Position numbers and translations under genes: made by a program. Of a stretch of 64,000 nucleotides of DNA, positions 1-8,172 are shown piece by piece; positions within the stretch are counted from its first letter, which is position 1, and every line of letters starts with the position of its first letter. Source of the DNA: Bauldia litoralis (GTDB lineage: Bacteria; Pseudomonadota; Alphaproteobacteria; Rhizobiales; Kaistiaceae); contig NZ_FMXQ01000003.1 in NCBI RefSeq assembly GCF_900104485.1, positions 434,001 through 498,000 of the forward strand, written 5' to 3'. A model generated the notes under the pieces. That model had not been told where the DNA came from, searched no databases, and saw only the letters and a list, made by a program, of their open reading frames with translations.

Positions 1-706
1 CGGGGCCGAGGCGGCGGCCGCGGATCGTCAGGTTGCGGCGCGGACCGAAATTGGCCTGGACGAAGCAGCCGATCGTGAACGGGCCGGCGGGATGGTCGAC
101 GATCCGCGAGGCGGTGCCCGAGCCGCCCTTGAAGCCGAAGCAGACCATGCCGGTGCCGCCGCCGACGCTGCCTTCCTCGATCGGCCCGCCGGCCGCGCCG
201 TCGATCGCCGCGGCGACGTGTTCGGCGCGGAGGTGGCGGCCATTGATGTCGTTGAGAAAGCCGTCATAGGTCTCGGCGGCGACGGGCAGCCCCCAGGCGT
301 CGTCGAGCGCGCCGGGCGCGGTGCGGTTGATCCAGTCGATCGTCGCGTCGCGGGCGATGCCGCAGGCGTGGGTGTTGGTGATCGTCACCGGCAGCGTCAT
401 CGCGCCGGTCTCGGCGATCATGTGCGAGCCGGTCATCTCGCCGTTGCCGTTGGCGCTGAACAGCCCGGCGAAGACCGGGACCAGCAGGTCGCCGGGCGGA
501 CGCGGCAGGATGGCGGTGACGCCGGTCCGTACCGGTCCGCTACCGACGACGAGCGGTCCGCTGCCCTCGATCAGGGTGGTGTAGCCGACCGTGACGCCGG
601 GCACGTCGGTCAGGGCGTTGGCCGGGCCGGGGCGACCGTCGAAGGGCAGGCCGAGCGCGCGGGCCCGGGGCCGGCCGGCCGGCGTTTCAAGGTGATGATC
701 GATCAT
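1..706 (-). CDS. P1-family (DmpA-like) aminopeptidase, N-terminal part
   Basis: Read on the minus strand from the ATG at 706, the frame stays open to the window edge (235 codons) and the C-terminus lies outside. The protein starts MIDHHLETPAGRPRAR and carries features of the S58/P1 family (DmpA, BapA): an early LTDVPGVTVGYTTL segment, a glycine-rich GSVGGGTGMVCFGFKGG stretch and an IGCFVQANFGPRR segment. These enzymes cleave themselves before a serine near residue 250 and act on N-terminal D- or beta-amino acids of short peptides. That serine would be just beyond the edge, so activity cannot be judged. The neighbouring GntR gene is on the same strand 41 bases upstream, so the two may be co-transcribed. 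Confidence 0.85.
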   Translation of the reverse strand, partial: MIDHHLETPAGRPRARALGLPFDGRPGPANALTDVPGVTVGYTTLIEGSGPLVVGSGPVRTGVTAILPRPPGDLLVPVFAGLFSANGNGEMTGSHMIAETGAMTLPVTITNTHACGIARDATIDWINRTAPGALDDAWGLPVAAETYDGFLNDINGRHLRAEHVAAAIDGAAGGPIEEGSVGGGTGMVCFGFKGGSGTASRIVDHPAGPFTIGCFVQANFGPRRNLTIRGRRLGP

Positions 707-747
707 TGGTGTTCGCTTCGCTTCCGTCAGGTCCCGCCCTTGACCGG

Positions 748-1569
748 CTACAGGCCCCAGAGTTCCTTGAGGTCGCTCGCCTCGGTTCCGTCGAAGGTAT
801 CGGCCCAGGCGATGATATGGGCGAGCATCGCTTCCTTGGCCTCGTCCGCCTTGCGTTCGGTGATCAGGGCGAACAGGTGCCGGTGGTCGGCGATCTCGCG
901 GGTCCGTGCGCCGGGCAACTGGTCGGCGCGCTTGCCGCGCTCGGTCAGCAGGTCGAGGATCGATTCCATGAAGGAAGCGGCGACCCGGTTATGGGCGGTA
1001 TGGGCGATCCGCAGGTGGAAGGCGGCGCCGAAGGGGGCGACCGACTCGCCGGAGGCGTGCGCCCGCTCATGGGCGTCGAGCAGGGCGGCGAGATTGGCGA
1101 AATCCTCCTCGGATCCGCGCCGTGCCGCCAGCCAGGCGCAGTCGGGCTCGATCATCGCCCGCGCCTCGAGCAGCTCAGTCGCCGCCGTGTCGTTGATCAG
1201 CAGGGAGAGCAGGTCGGCGCGAAAGAACTCGCTCGGGTTCGGCGCCTTGATCACCGTCCGCTGGCCGGCGGTGGTCTCGATGACGTTGAGGGCGGCGAGG
1301 TTCTGCAACGCCTCGCGGATGGTCGACCGGCCGACGCCCATGGTCTCGGCGAGAACGCGCTCGGTCGGCAACTGGTCGCCTGCCTTCCAGCTGCCGCCGC
1401 GAATGAGCTCGACGAGCTGGGCGACGACGGACTGGGTGCTGGTCCGGCGGACGACGGGGCGCAGCATGGTCGCGGGAGGCATCCCGGTCGGGGCCAGCGG
1501 GGCCGATGTCCCGGCGGGGCCGCTGCCCGTGACGGCGGCGAGTCCCTCGGCTGACTTCGGTCGACTCAT
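748..1569 (-). CDS. GntR-family (FadR/FCD subfamily) transcriptional regulator
   Basis: 273 residues. A winged helix-turn-helix at about residues 40-105 contains the typical GDQLPTERVLAETMGVGRSTIREAL pattern (seen as QLPTERVLAE and GRSTIREAL), followed by an all-helical FCD effector domain to the end, with an HLRIAHTAHN segment and a late DHRHLFALI segment supplying the histidines that usually bind a metal or organic acid. FadR-subfamily proteins generally repress adjacent catabolic genes until an acid ligand binds. It lies between the P1 peptidase and the threonine-synthase-like gene, all on the minus strand. A 15-base palindrome at 2851-2865 is a plausible target. The first 30 residues are low complexity, so the true start could be slightly downstream. 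Confidence 0.9.
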   Translation of the reverse strand: MSRPKSAEGLAAVTGSGPAGTSAPLAPTGMPPATMLRPVVRRTSTQSVVAQLVELIRGGSWKAGDQLPTERVLAETMGVGRSTIREALQNLAALNVIETTAGQRTVIKAPNPSEFFRADLLSLLINDTAATELLEARAMIEPDCAWLAARRGSEEDFANLAALLDAHERAHASGESVAPFGAAFHLRIAHTAHNRVAASFMESILDLLTERGKRADQLPGARTREIADHRHLFALITERKADEAKEAMLAHIIAWADTFDGTEASDLKELWGL

Positions 1570-1660
1570 TGCGGCTGCTCCGTGTCGATAGTGGTTTGCA
1601 GTTCGTGCTTAGCGCGGAATCCCGGCCATCAACAGTCCCCGCGGCTCGGTGCGAACGACC

Positions 1661-2791
1661 TCATCCGCCGATCCGCGCCAGCAGGTCGCCCAGCTGGTCG
1701 AGCGCGATCGTTTCGCGCGTGGGCGGCCGCGCGGCGATGACCACCTCGGTCTCGCGGAAGCCGGAGCCGCAGGCGAGCATCACCGTCCGGGTGTCGGGAT
1801 TGACGGTGCCGTCGGCGATCAGCGCGTCGAGCGCCAGCCAGGCGATGGCGCTTGACGGTTCGACATAGAGCCCTTCCTCGCGCCCGACCCGGTCGACCGC
1901 GGCGACGGCCGCCCTGTCGGGATAGGCGAGGACCCGCCCGTTCGATTCGCGCAGCGCGGCGAGCGCCTCGACGCCATCGGGCGGATGATCGTGGGCGATC
2001 TTGTTGAGCACGGTGTCGCCGCCGAGGGGTGCCGGCATGCCGAACAGGCCGGCGGCATCGGTGATCCCGGCTGCCAGGGCGCGGGCCAGCGTGTCGTAGG
2101 TCGATGGCACGACGGCGATGAGACGGGGCAGGCGGTCGATGCGCCCGGCGGCCAGCAACTGGACGAAGCCGGCATGGATCGAGGCAATGGTGCCGCCGCC
2201 GCCGACCGGGGCGATCAGCACGTCCGGCGCATAGCCGAGATCGGCGACGATCTCGTAGGCGATGGTGCGCGACGCCTCGGCCTGGACGGCGTTGGCCGAG
2301 CGCGTCGTCGAGGCGACATAGAGGCCGTCCTGACCGCGCAGGCCGGTCAGCGCCTCGATCGCCCGGTCGATGGTGGCGTCGACCTCGACCAGGTGCGAGC
2401 CGAGGGCGGCGAGGGGCGCGACCCGCGAATCCGGCGCGCCCGCCTCCATGATGGCGACGCTGGCGAGGCCGGCGCGGGCCGCATAGGCGGCATTGGACAG
2501 GCCGGTCGACCCGGCCGAGACCACGGCCATGACCCGGGCGCCGGTGGCCACTGCATCGCCGGCGGCGAGCGCCAGCGGCCGATCCTTGTGCGATCCGGTC
2601 GGGTTGCGCGTCTCGTCCTTGATGAAGAGGGGCAGATCGGGATGCGCCCGGCTGCGCAGGAGGGGCGTGTTGCCTTCGCCGAGGCTGACCGGGACGATCG
2701 AGTCCGGCAGCGGCAGGATATCCCGCCAGCGCCATATGCCGCCGGGCCCGTCGGTCGTCGGCGAGCGGGGCAGCAGCGTTTCGATGTTCAT
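1661..2791 (-). CDS. Threonine-synthase-like PLP-dependent enzyme (fold type II)
   Basis: 376 residues. The PLP lysine is in NPTGSHKDRPLAL (around residue 70), the SAGSTGLSNAAYAARAG segment (about residue 92) is the usual substrate-loop region, and a glycine-rich APVGGGGTIAS phosphate-binding loop follows near residue 195. The order and spacing fit the threonine synthase/cysteate synthase group, which performs beta- or gamma-replacement or elimination on phosphorylated or amino-acid substrates. It is not next to homoserine genes, so a biosynthetic role is doubtful; sitting between a GntR regulator and a divergent ABC transporter, it is more likely a catabolic lyase for an amino-acid-like compound. 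Functional assignment inside fold type II is uncertain. Confidence 0.8.
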   Translation of the reverse strand: MNIETLLPRSPTTDGPGGIWRWRDILPLPDSIVPVSLGEGNTPLLRSRAHPDLPLFIKDETRNPTGSHKDRPLALAAGDAVATGARVMAVVSAGSTGLSNAAYAARAGLASVAIMEAGAPDSRVAPLAALGSHLVEVDATIDRAIEALTGLRGQDGLYVASTTRSANAVQAEASRTIAYEIVADLGYAPDVLIAPVGGGGTIASIHAGFVQLLAAGRIDRLPRLIAVVPSTYDTLARALAAGITDAAGLFGMPAPLGGDTVLNKIAHDHPPDGVEALAALRESNGRVLAYPDRAAVAAVDRVGREEGLYVEPSSAIAWLALDALIADGTVNPDTRTVMLACGSGFRETEVVIAARPPTRETIALDQLGDLLARIGG

Positions 2792-2850
2792 GGTCGGACC
2801 TATCGGGAAAAGGCTTGACGGGGCGAAGGGGCTGTCCGCATTATAGCGTG

Positions 2851-2865
2851 GTCTGACAATCAGAC
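2851..2865. promoter_or_regulatory. Operator-like palindrome between divergent genes
   Basis: GTCTGA-CAA-TCAGAC is a perfect 6-base inverted repeat with a 3-base spacer. It sits between the threonine-synthase-like start (2791) and the solute-binding-protein start (2924), next to an AT-rich TTATAGC stretch. Size and position suit a FadR-type GntR dimer site, and a GntR gene lies one gene away. The regulator assignment is inference. Confidence 0.5.
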
Positions 2866-2923
2866 AACAACAACTCTGTGGCTCGCTCGCGGCCGCCCGC
2901 GGGGATCAAACCGGGAGAAGAAA

Positions 2924-4186
2924 ATGTCTCGTTCGCACGGGTTTTCGAGGGCGCTGCTTGCCGCGCCGCTGGTGACCTTCGCCCTGGCTGGCGCCTCGGC
3001 CGATGAACTGAATTTCAGCGTGATGGAGTCCGGCACCTACGATGCCGCTGCCCGCCAGATCGGCGACGAATTCGAGGCCGCGACCGGCACCAAGGTCGTC
3101 GTGTCTGCCTTCCCCTGGGCGGTGCTGCGCCAGAACAACACCACCGACCTGATCTCCGGCACCAACCAGTATGACGTGATGAGCGGCGGCTATTATCTCG
3201 CCGACGTCTACTCGTACTTTGCCCCGATGGACGACTTCATCGCCGCCGACAACTACGGCGACGGCATGATCGACAACCTGATGAAGCCGGGCCGTTCGGA
3301 ATTCGTCGACGGCAAGCAGATCGGCATCCCCTATGGCATCGACGCCTTCGGCCTGCTCTACAATACCGAGATGCTGGAGAAGGCCGGCGTCAGCCCCGAC
3401 TTCGCCACCTGGGCCGACGTCGCCGCCGCCTGCCCGAAGATCGAGGAAGCGACCGGCGCCGCCTGCTTCAGCCATCCGACGGGCAACCCCGAGCAGATCG
3501 GATCCTTCTTCCTGTCGTCCTATCCGGGCACCTATGTCACCGCCGACGGCACCTATGCGCTCGACGAAGCGGCCGCGGTGAAGGCGGCCGAGGAACTCGC
3601 CGCGCTGTGGCAGTACCTGCCCGAGAAGGGCACGGCGATGACCTTCGACGAGGCCCATCAGGTCTTCATCGATGGCGACGCGGCGATGCTGGTCACCTGG
3701 CCGTCCTTCGTCACCAAGCAGCTCGATGCCGAGGACTCGCCGCTGAAGGGCAAGTGGGGGATGGCCACCTTCCCCGGCGAAGGCTTTACCTGGCTGTCGC
3801 TGTGGCAGCTCTTCGTGCCGGAAAGCACTGAGGACAAGGACGCCGCCTGGGCCTGGGCCAAGGCCTATGCCGGTCCCGAAAATGCCACGCGCAACCTGGT
3901 CGAGCACAATATCGGCTCGGTGTGGAAGGCGACCTATGAGGACGAGGCGCTGGCGGCCGAGCGGGCGCACTTCTGGCCGGCCCTGACCGCCGGTTTCGCC
4001 AGGGCCAAGAACCCGCCGCTGTCGGGCGAGGCGCAGGACTTCCTGACCAACACGCTGCAGGACGTCGCCAACGGCCGGACCTCGGCCGCCGACGGCATTG
4101 CCAGCATCAACGCCGCCTGGGCCAATATCCCGGTGCCGTCGGCGATGCTGGAAGCCGCCAAGGGCTCCGGCCTCCAGGCCGAATAG
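2924..4186 (+). CDS. ABC transporter solute-binding protein (family 1, CUT1 type)
   Basis: 420 residues with a Sec signal peptide ending near residue 26 (ASA before DELNF). The mature part has the usual extracellular family 1 layout: an early AARQIGDEFEAATGTKV segment, NTTDLISGTNQYDVMSGGYYLADV in the first lobe, and an IGIPYGIDAFGLLYNTEML segment in which a sugar-binding protein recognises the incoming path. The start is supported by GGGAG nine bases upstream of the ATG. It leads an operon with two permeases, an ATPase and a creatininase-like enzyme. A strong stem-loop follows the stop codon, which would protect this message. The substrate is unknown; CUT1 systems carry sugars, polyols or amino-sugar derivatives. 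Confidence 0.92.
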   Translation: MSRSHGFSRALLAAPLVTFALAGASADELNFSVMESGTYDAAARQIGDEFEAATGTKVVVSAFPWAVLRQNNTTDLISGTNQYDVMSGGYYLADVYSYFAPMDDFIAADNYGDGMIDNLMKPGRSEFVDGKQIGIPYGIDAFGLLYNTEMLEKAGVSPDFATWADVAAACPKIEEATGAACFSHPTGNPEQIGSFFLSSYPGTYVTADGTYALDEAAAVKAAEELAALWQYLPEKGTAMTFDEAHQVFIDGDAAMLVTWPSFVTKQLDAEDSPLKGKWGMATFPGEGFTWLSLWQLFVPESTEDKDAAWAWAKAYAGPENATRNLVEHNIGSVWKATYEDEALAAERAHFWPALTAGFARAKNPPLSGEAQDFLTNTLQDVANGRTSAADGIASINAAWANIPVPSAMLEAAKGSGLQAE

Positions 4187-4200
4187 GCCCGCCGCCAATC

Positions 4201-4225
4201 CCGACGGGGCATCCAGCCCCGTCGG
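4201..4225 (+). repeat. Stem-loop between binding-protein and permease genes
   Basis: CCGACGGGGC pairs perfectly with GCCCCGTCGG across a 5-base loop (ATCCA). There is no following T-run, so it is not a normal terminator. It lies 14 bases after the binding-protein stop and upstream of the permease start, the place where malE-malF-type intergenic hairpins stabilise the binding-protein message. Confidence 0.75.
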
Positions 4226-4249
4226 CAACCGGGTGACAGAACCACCGCA

Positions 4250-5212
4250 ATGGCGCGCTCTTCCTCACAACTGACCGGCGGCGAGGGGTTGCCAGGCGGC
4301 CCAATCGCCCGGGCGGGAGAACGGCTCGGCGAGCGCGGCGCCCTGGCGCTGTTCCTCGTGCCGGCGCTGGCGGTGATCGCGGTGGCGCAATTCTATCCGC
4401 TGGTCGAATCGATCATCATCACCACCCATGACTGGACGCTGGCCCGCTCGCCGGTGATGGGGCGCTTCGTCGGCCTCGACAATTATGCACGGGCGCTGAC
4501 CGATCCGCAGTTCGTCGGCTCGACCGGCTTCACGCTGCTGCTGGCGGTCGGCTCGACCGTCATCTCGCTCGCCTTCGGCCTCGGCCTGGCGCTGCTGACC
4601 GTCGGTGAGGGCTTCCACTTCCGGCTGAGCCGGACACTGCTGATGCTGCCGATGGTGATCGCGCCGGTGGCGGTCGGGACGATGTGGCGGATGATCCTCG
4701 CCGCCCGGGTCGGGCCGCTCAACCAGGCGCTCGCCGGCATCGGCATCGACGGCCCGAACTGGCTCGGCGATCCGAACTGGGCGGCGGCTTCCGTCATCAT
4801 CGTCGATGCCTGGCAGTGGACGCCCTTCGTCACCATCGTGATGGCGGCGGCGCTGGCCAGCCTGCCCGCCGATGTCCTGCGCGCCGCGGAAGTCGATGGC
4901 GCCGGACGGTGGACGATCTTCCGCCGCATCGTCTTCCCGATGATCCTGCCGGTCTTCCTGCTCGTCGCCATGTTCCGGGCGATCGACGCGCTGATGACCC
5001 TCGACATCATCTTCACCACCACCGGCGGCGGGCCGGGCTTCGCCACCCAGACGCTGAGCTTCTGGATCTACCAGCAGGGTCTTCGCTACTTCAACATTTC
5101 CTATGCTGCGGCAGCGTCGTGGATCTTGCTGGCCGGGTGCCTCGTCGTCGCGGCGGGCTTCCTCGTCTGGCGCAGCCGCATCTCGGGCTGGCAGCGGGAG
5201 CGCGGCGCATGA
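4250..5212 (+). CDS. ABC transporter permease, MalF/UgpA type
   Basis: 320 residues with six predicted membrane segments, the first at about residues 30-55. The cytoplasmic EAA-loop is seen as ADVLRAAEVDGAGRWTIFRRIVFP, the coupling helix that docks on the ATPase. It follows the solute-binding gene by 63 bases and its stop overlaps the next permease start (ATGA at 5209-5212), so the two permeases are translationally coupled and should form a heterodimer. The ATG at 4250 has only a weak ribosome site; the N-terminal extension before the first membrane segment is hydrophilic. Confidence 0.92.
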   Translation: MARSSSQLTGGEGLPGGPIARAGERLGERGALALFLVPALAVIAVAQFYPLVESIIITTHDWTLARSPVMGRFVGLDNYARALTDPQFVGSTGFTLLLAVGSTVISLAFGLGLALLTVGEGFHFRLSRTLLMLPMVIAPVAVGTMWRMILAARVGPLNQALAGIGIDGPNWLGDPNWAAASVIIVDAWQWTPFVTIVMAAALASLPADVLRAAEVDGAGRWTIFRRIVFPMILPVFLLVAMFRAIDALMTLDIIFTTTGGGPGFATQTLSFWIYQQGLRYFNISYAAAASWILLAGCLVVAAGFLVWRSRISGWQRERGA

Positions 5213-6033
5213 TCGGTCGCCTGCTCAAGGCCCTGCTGATCCTGATCGCGCTGGCGGTGGCGCTCGGGCCCTTCGTCGTGCTGGTGCTGAACTCGATCCG
5301 CCCGTCAGACGAGTTTCTCTCGGCGTCGGCCGGCTTCCTGCCGAGCGAGGCGACCTTCGAATATTACGCGGCGATCTTCGATCCGGACGAGAGCACGCTG
5401 CGCTATCTCGTCAACTCGCTGATCATCACCACCGCGACGACCGTGATCGCGGTCGCCTTCGGCGCGCTTGCCGCCTATTCGCTGGCCCGGCTGAGGCTGC
5501 CGTTCAAGCTGTCGCTGGTGATCGGCCTCGCCTTCCTCGTGGTGCGCTTCTATCCGAAGATCACCGTGGCGCTGCCCTATTACCTGATGATGCGCGAGGT
5601 CGGGCTGCTCGACACGCACCTGGCTGTCATCCTCGCCCATGTCTCGATCACGGTTCCCTTCGTCGTCTGGCTGCTGCTCGGCTTCTTCGAGGAACTGCCG
5701 CGCGAGATCGAGCTCTCCGCCATGCTGGACGGCTGCGGCCCGGTGCGGCGCTTCATCAAGATCGTGCTGCCGCTCTCCGCCCCGGCGCTCGGCGCCGCGG
5801 CTGTCCTCACCGCCTTTCTCTCCTGGAACGAATTCCTGATGGCTTCCACCGTTGCGCCGAACTTCGCCAAGACCCTGCCCGTCAGGGTATCTGGCTTCAT
5901 CACCGACAAGGGCATCCAGTGGGGCAACATGTCGGCGATGGGGACGGTGATCGTCGCGCCGGTGGTGATCTTCGCGCTCTTCACCCAGCGCTATCTCGCC
6001 CGCGGCCTGACCGTCGGCGCGGTGAAGGGCTAG
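5209..6033 (+). CDS. ABC transporter permease, MalG/UgpE type
   Basis: 274 residues. The start is the ATG of the ATGA overlap with the upstream permease. An N-terminal membrane segment (residues about 7-28), a periplasmic loop with SDEFLSASAGFLPSEATFEYY typical of MalG proteins, and an EAA loop (LPREIELSAMLDGCGPVRRFIK) near residue 180 are visible, followed by NEFLMAST and the classic C-terminal QRYLARGLTVGAVKG. It partners the preceding permease. The frame is open upstream of 5209, but that region codes the other permease, so longer starts are artefacts. Confidence 0.92.
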   Translation: MIGRLLKALLILIALAVALGPFVVLVLNSIRPSDEFLSASAGFLPSEATFEYYAAIFDPDESTLRYLVNSLIITTATTVIAVAFGALAAYSLARLRLPFKLSLVIGLAFLVVRFYPKITVALPYYLMMREVGLLDTHLAVILAHVSITVPFVVWLLLGFFEELPREIELSAMLDGCGPVRRFIKIVLPLSAPALGAAAVLTAFLSWNEFLMASTVAPNFAKTLPVRVSGFITDKGIQWGNMSAMGTVIVAPVVIFALFTQRYLARGLTVGAVKG

Positions 6034-6038
6034 GGCGC

Positions 6039-7136
6039 ATGGCATCGGTCACCCTCAACGGCATCAGCAAGTGCTTCGGCCGCGTTGAGGCGCTCAAGGC
6101 GCTCGACCTGGAAATCCGCGACGGCGAGTTCATGGCCCTGCTCGGGCCCTCCGGCTGCGGCAAGACGACGACGCTCAACACCATTGCCGGCATCGAGACG
6201 CCGACCACCGGCACGGTGATGATCGGCGACCGCGACGTGACGAAGGTGCCGGCGATGCGGCGCGACATCGCCATGGTGTTCCAGTCCTACGCGCTCTATC
6301 CGCACATGACGGTGGCCAAGAATCTCGCCTTCGCGCTCGAGGTCCGGCGGATGAGCAGCCCGGCGATCGCCGCCAAGGTCGAGCAGGCGGCGGGGATGCT
6401 CGATCTCGGGCCCTATCTCGACCGCTATCCGCGCCAGCTCTCCGGCGGCCAGCGCCAGCGGGTGGCGCTCGGCCGGGCGCTGGTCCGCGACCCGTCGGTC
6501 TTCCTGCTCGACGAGCCGCTGTCGAACCTCGACGCGGTGCTGCGGGTGCAGACCCGGGCGGAGCTCGTTCGCCTGTTCCAGCGGCTGGCGACCACCGCGG
6601 TCTATGTGACCCATGACCAGGCCGAGGCGATGACCATGGCCGACCGGATCGCGGTCTTCGAGAACGGCCGGCTCCTGCAGGTCGGCGCGCCGCTCGACAT
6701 CTACCGCAACCCGGTCAACCGGTTCGTCGCCGGCTTCGTCGGCTCGCCGCCGATGACCTTCGTCGATACCGAGGTAACCGGGACCGGCCTGAAATTCGGG
6801 GCGGCGGAGATCGCCGCGTCGCTGCCGATGCGGGCCGGCAGCAAGGTGACGCTCGGCATTCGCCCCGAGGACGTGGTGCCGGCCGCCGACGGCCTGCCGG
6901 CGGTCGCCGAGGTCGTCGAGCACCTTGGCGGATTGCAGATCCTCTATCTCGATGTCGGCGGCGTGCCGATCGCGATGCAGGCCGATGCCGACCACATCTT
7001 CCGGCGCGGCGAACGGCTGACGGTCCGGATTGCGCCGGACCGCTTCTACCTCTTCGACCCCGAGAGCGGCCAGACGCTGGCCGCGCCCGGACGGCCGGAC
7101 CCTTCCACCACGACAAGCGCGAGTCCCTCATCATGA
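6039..7136 (+). CDS. ABC transporter ATPase, UgpC/MalK type
   Basis: 365 residues. Walker A is GPSGCGKTTT (about residue 37), the signature is LSGGQRQR, Walker B is VFLLDEPLSNLDA, and the switch histidine is in YVTHDQAEAM. The C-terminal third has the MalK-like regulatory OB folds (LGIRPEDV). The ATG lies five bases after the preceding stop. Its own stop overlaps the start of the creatininase-family gene (ATGA at 7133-7136), an unusual linkage of a transport ATPase with an amidohydrolase. The last 25 residues (ending TTTSASPSS) are low complexity. It powers the two permeases upstream. Confidence 0.94.
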   Translation: MASVTLNGISKCFGRVEALKALDLEIRDGEFMALLGPSGCGKTTTLNTIAGIETPTTGTVMIGDRDVTKVPAMRRDIAMVFQSYALYPHMTVAKNLAFALEVRRMSSPAIAAKVEQAAGMLDLGPYLDRYPRQLSGGQRQRVALGRALVRDPSVFLLDEPLSNLDAVLRVQTRAELVRLFQRLATTAVYVTHDQAEAMTMADRIAVFENGRLLQVGAPLDIYRNPVNRFVAGFVGSPPMTFVDTEVTGTGLKFGAAEIAASLPMRAGSKVTLGIRPEDVVPAADGLPAVAEVVEHLGGLQILYLDVGGVPIAMQADADHIFRRGERLTVRIAPDRFYLFDPESGQTLAAPGRPDPSTTTSASPSS

Positions 7137-7948
7137 CGATCAAGCACCGCTACCGCGAACTCACCTGGCCCGAGGTCAACGATACGGTCCTGCGCGCACC
7201 GACCGTGCTGATCCCGGTCGGGGCGATCGAGCAGCATGGGCCGCACCTGCCGCTCGATGTCGACAATGTGCTCACCGAGCATATCTGCGAGGAAGTGGCG
7301 CGGCGGTCCGAGGGCGACGTGATCGTCATGCCGGCGATCCATTACGGCTACAACGACCACAACATGGACTATCCGGGCACCATCTCGATCCGGATGCAGC
7401 ACTTCATCGACTACTGCGTCGATGTCGGCGCCAGCATGGCGCACCAGGGCTTCCGCCACATGCTCTACGTCAACGCCCATGGCTCGAATGCGCCGCTCTG
7501 CGACCTGATCGCGCGGCGGCTGACGGTCGAGACAGAATCGCTGGTCGGCGCGGTCAATCACTGGGAGCTGGGCTGGGATTTCATCGCGGCCGAGCTCGAA
7601 GGCGGGCCCTATGCCGCCGACCATGCCTGCGAGTGGGAGACCTCCGAATACCTCCACGTCAACCCGGACCTCGTGCAAATGGACAAGGTGGTCGACGAGA
7701 TCTCGGCCGAGCGCGGCGGGCCGCGCTGGCTCTACCCGGACCTGGCCTCGTCCAAGTGGGTGCATTTCATGAACTATTGGAGCCGGGTCAACGAGTCCGG
7801 CGTTTCCGGGACCCCGTCATTCGCGACTGCCGAAAAGGGCGGGCGGATGATCGAGGGAACCATCGGCCGGTTGCTCGACGTGTCGCGGGAGTTCCGCGCC
7901 ATGCCGGTGACCGCGCGGGTCGACCACCGGGTCAAGCCGCCGGCATAG
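7133..7948 (+). CDS. Creatininase-family amidohydrolase
   Basis: 271 residues. The metal-binding GAIEQHGPHLPLDVD segment (residues about 26-40) and the VNAHGSNAPL segment (about 115) mark the creatininase fold, a family of Zn/Mn enzymes opening cyclic amides such as creatinine or hydrolysing formamides (MftE, FAPy deformylase). Ligands E, H and D of the first motif and the H of the second are present. The gene starts inside the stop of the transporter ATPase, so it most likely acts on the transported compound or its product. Its specificity cannot be read from the sequence; the family name does not mean creatinine is the substrate. Confidence 0.85.
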   Translation: MTIKHRYRELTWPEVNDTVLRAPTVLIPVGAIEQHGPHLPLDVDNVLTEHICEEVARRSEGDVIVMPAIHYGYNDHNMDYPGTISIRMQHFIDYCVDVGASMAHQGFRHMLYVNAHGSNAPLCDLIARRLTVETESLVGAVNHWELGWDFIAAELEGGPYAADHACEWETSEYLHVNPDLVQMDKVVDEISAERGGPRWLYPDLASSKWVHFMNYWSRVNESGVSGTPSFATAEKGGRMIEGTIGRLLDVSREFRAMPVTARVDHRVKPPA

Positions 7949-8054
7949 GCGGCCGTCGGCTCCCGCCGCACCGAGACGGCGGGGTGCATCCGCCGACCGC
8001 ATTGCGCTGTGTGCGCCATGCGGTCAACAGGCGCATGGCTACCTTCTCCCGACC

Positions 8055-8062
8055 ATTTCGCG
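8055..8062 (+). promoter_or_regulatory. ATTTCGCG motif upstream of dehydrogenase gene
   Basis: ATTTCGCG (context CCATTTCGCGTTCGC) lies 110 bases before the gene at 8173. The same octamer recurs in front of the kinase gene at 9348, in the eryA/DUF2291 divergent region and before the gene at 21474. It is a candidate shared operator; no binding data. Confidence 0.35.
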
Positions 8063-8172
8063 TTCGCATATGATACTTCGCCGATCGAGACGGCGCGGGG
8101 CGGAGCCCGTTCGCCTGGACCGGCGTCGCGAGGCATCGCATCGCGCGCGAGAAACAGAACCGGGAGGAAACC

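Noticed and set aside
92-1591. Long plus-strand open frame opposite the P1 peptidase and GntR genes
   Set aside because: It is the antisense of two clear protein families; its translation is arginine/glycine-rich without any family motif. High GC keeps such shadow frames open.
2906-4228. Long minus-strand frame opposite the solute-binding protein
   Set aside because: The plus strand has a signal peptide, ribosome site and family match; the antisense product has none.
5103-6038. N-terminal extension of the UgpC-type ATPase
   Set aside because: It overlaps the MalG-type permease in another frame and is low-complexity; the ATG at 6039 gives a normal ATPase.
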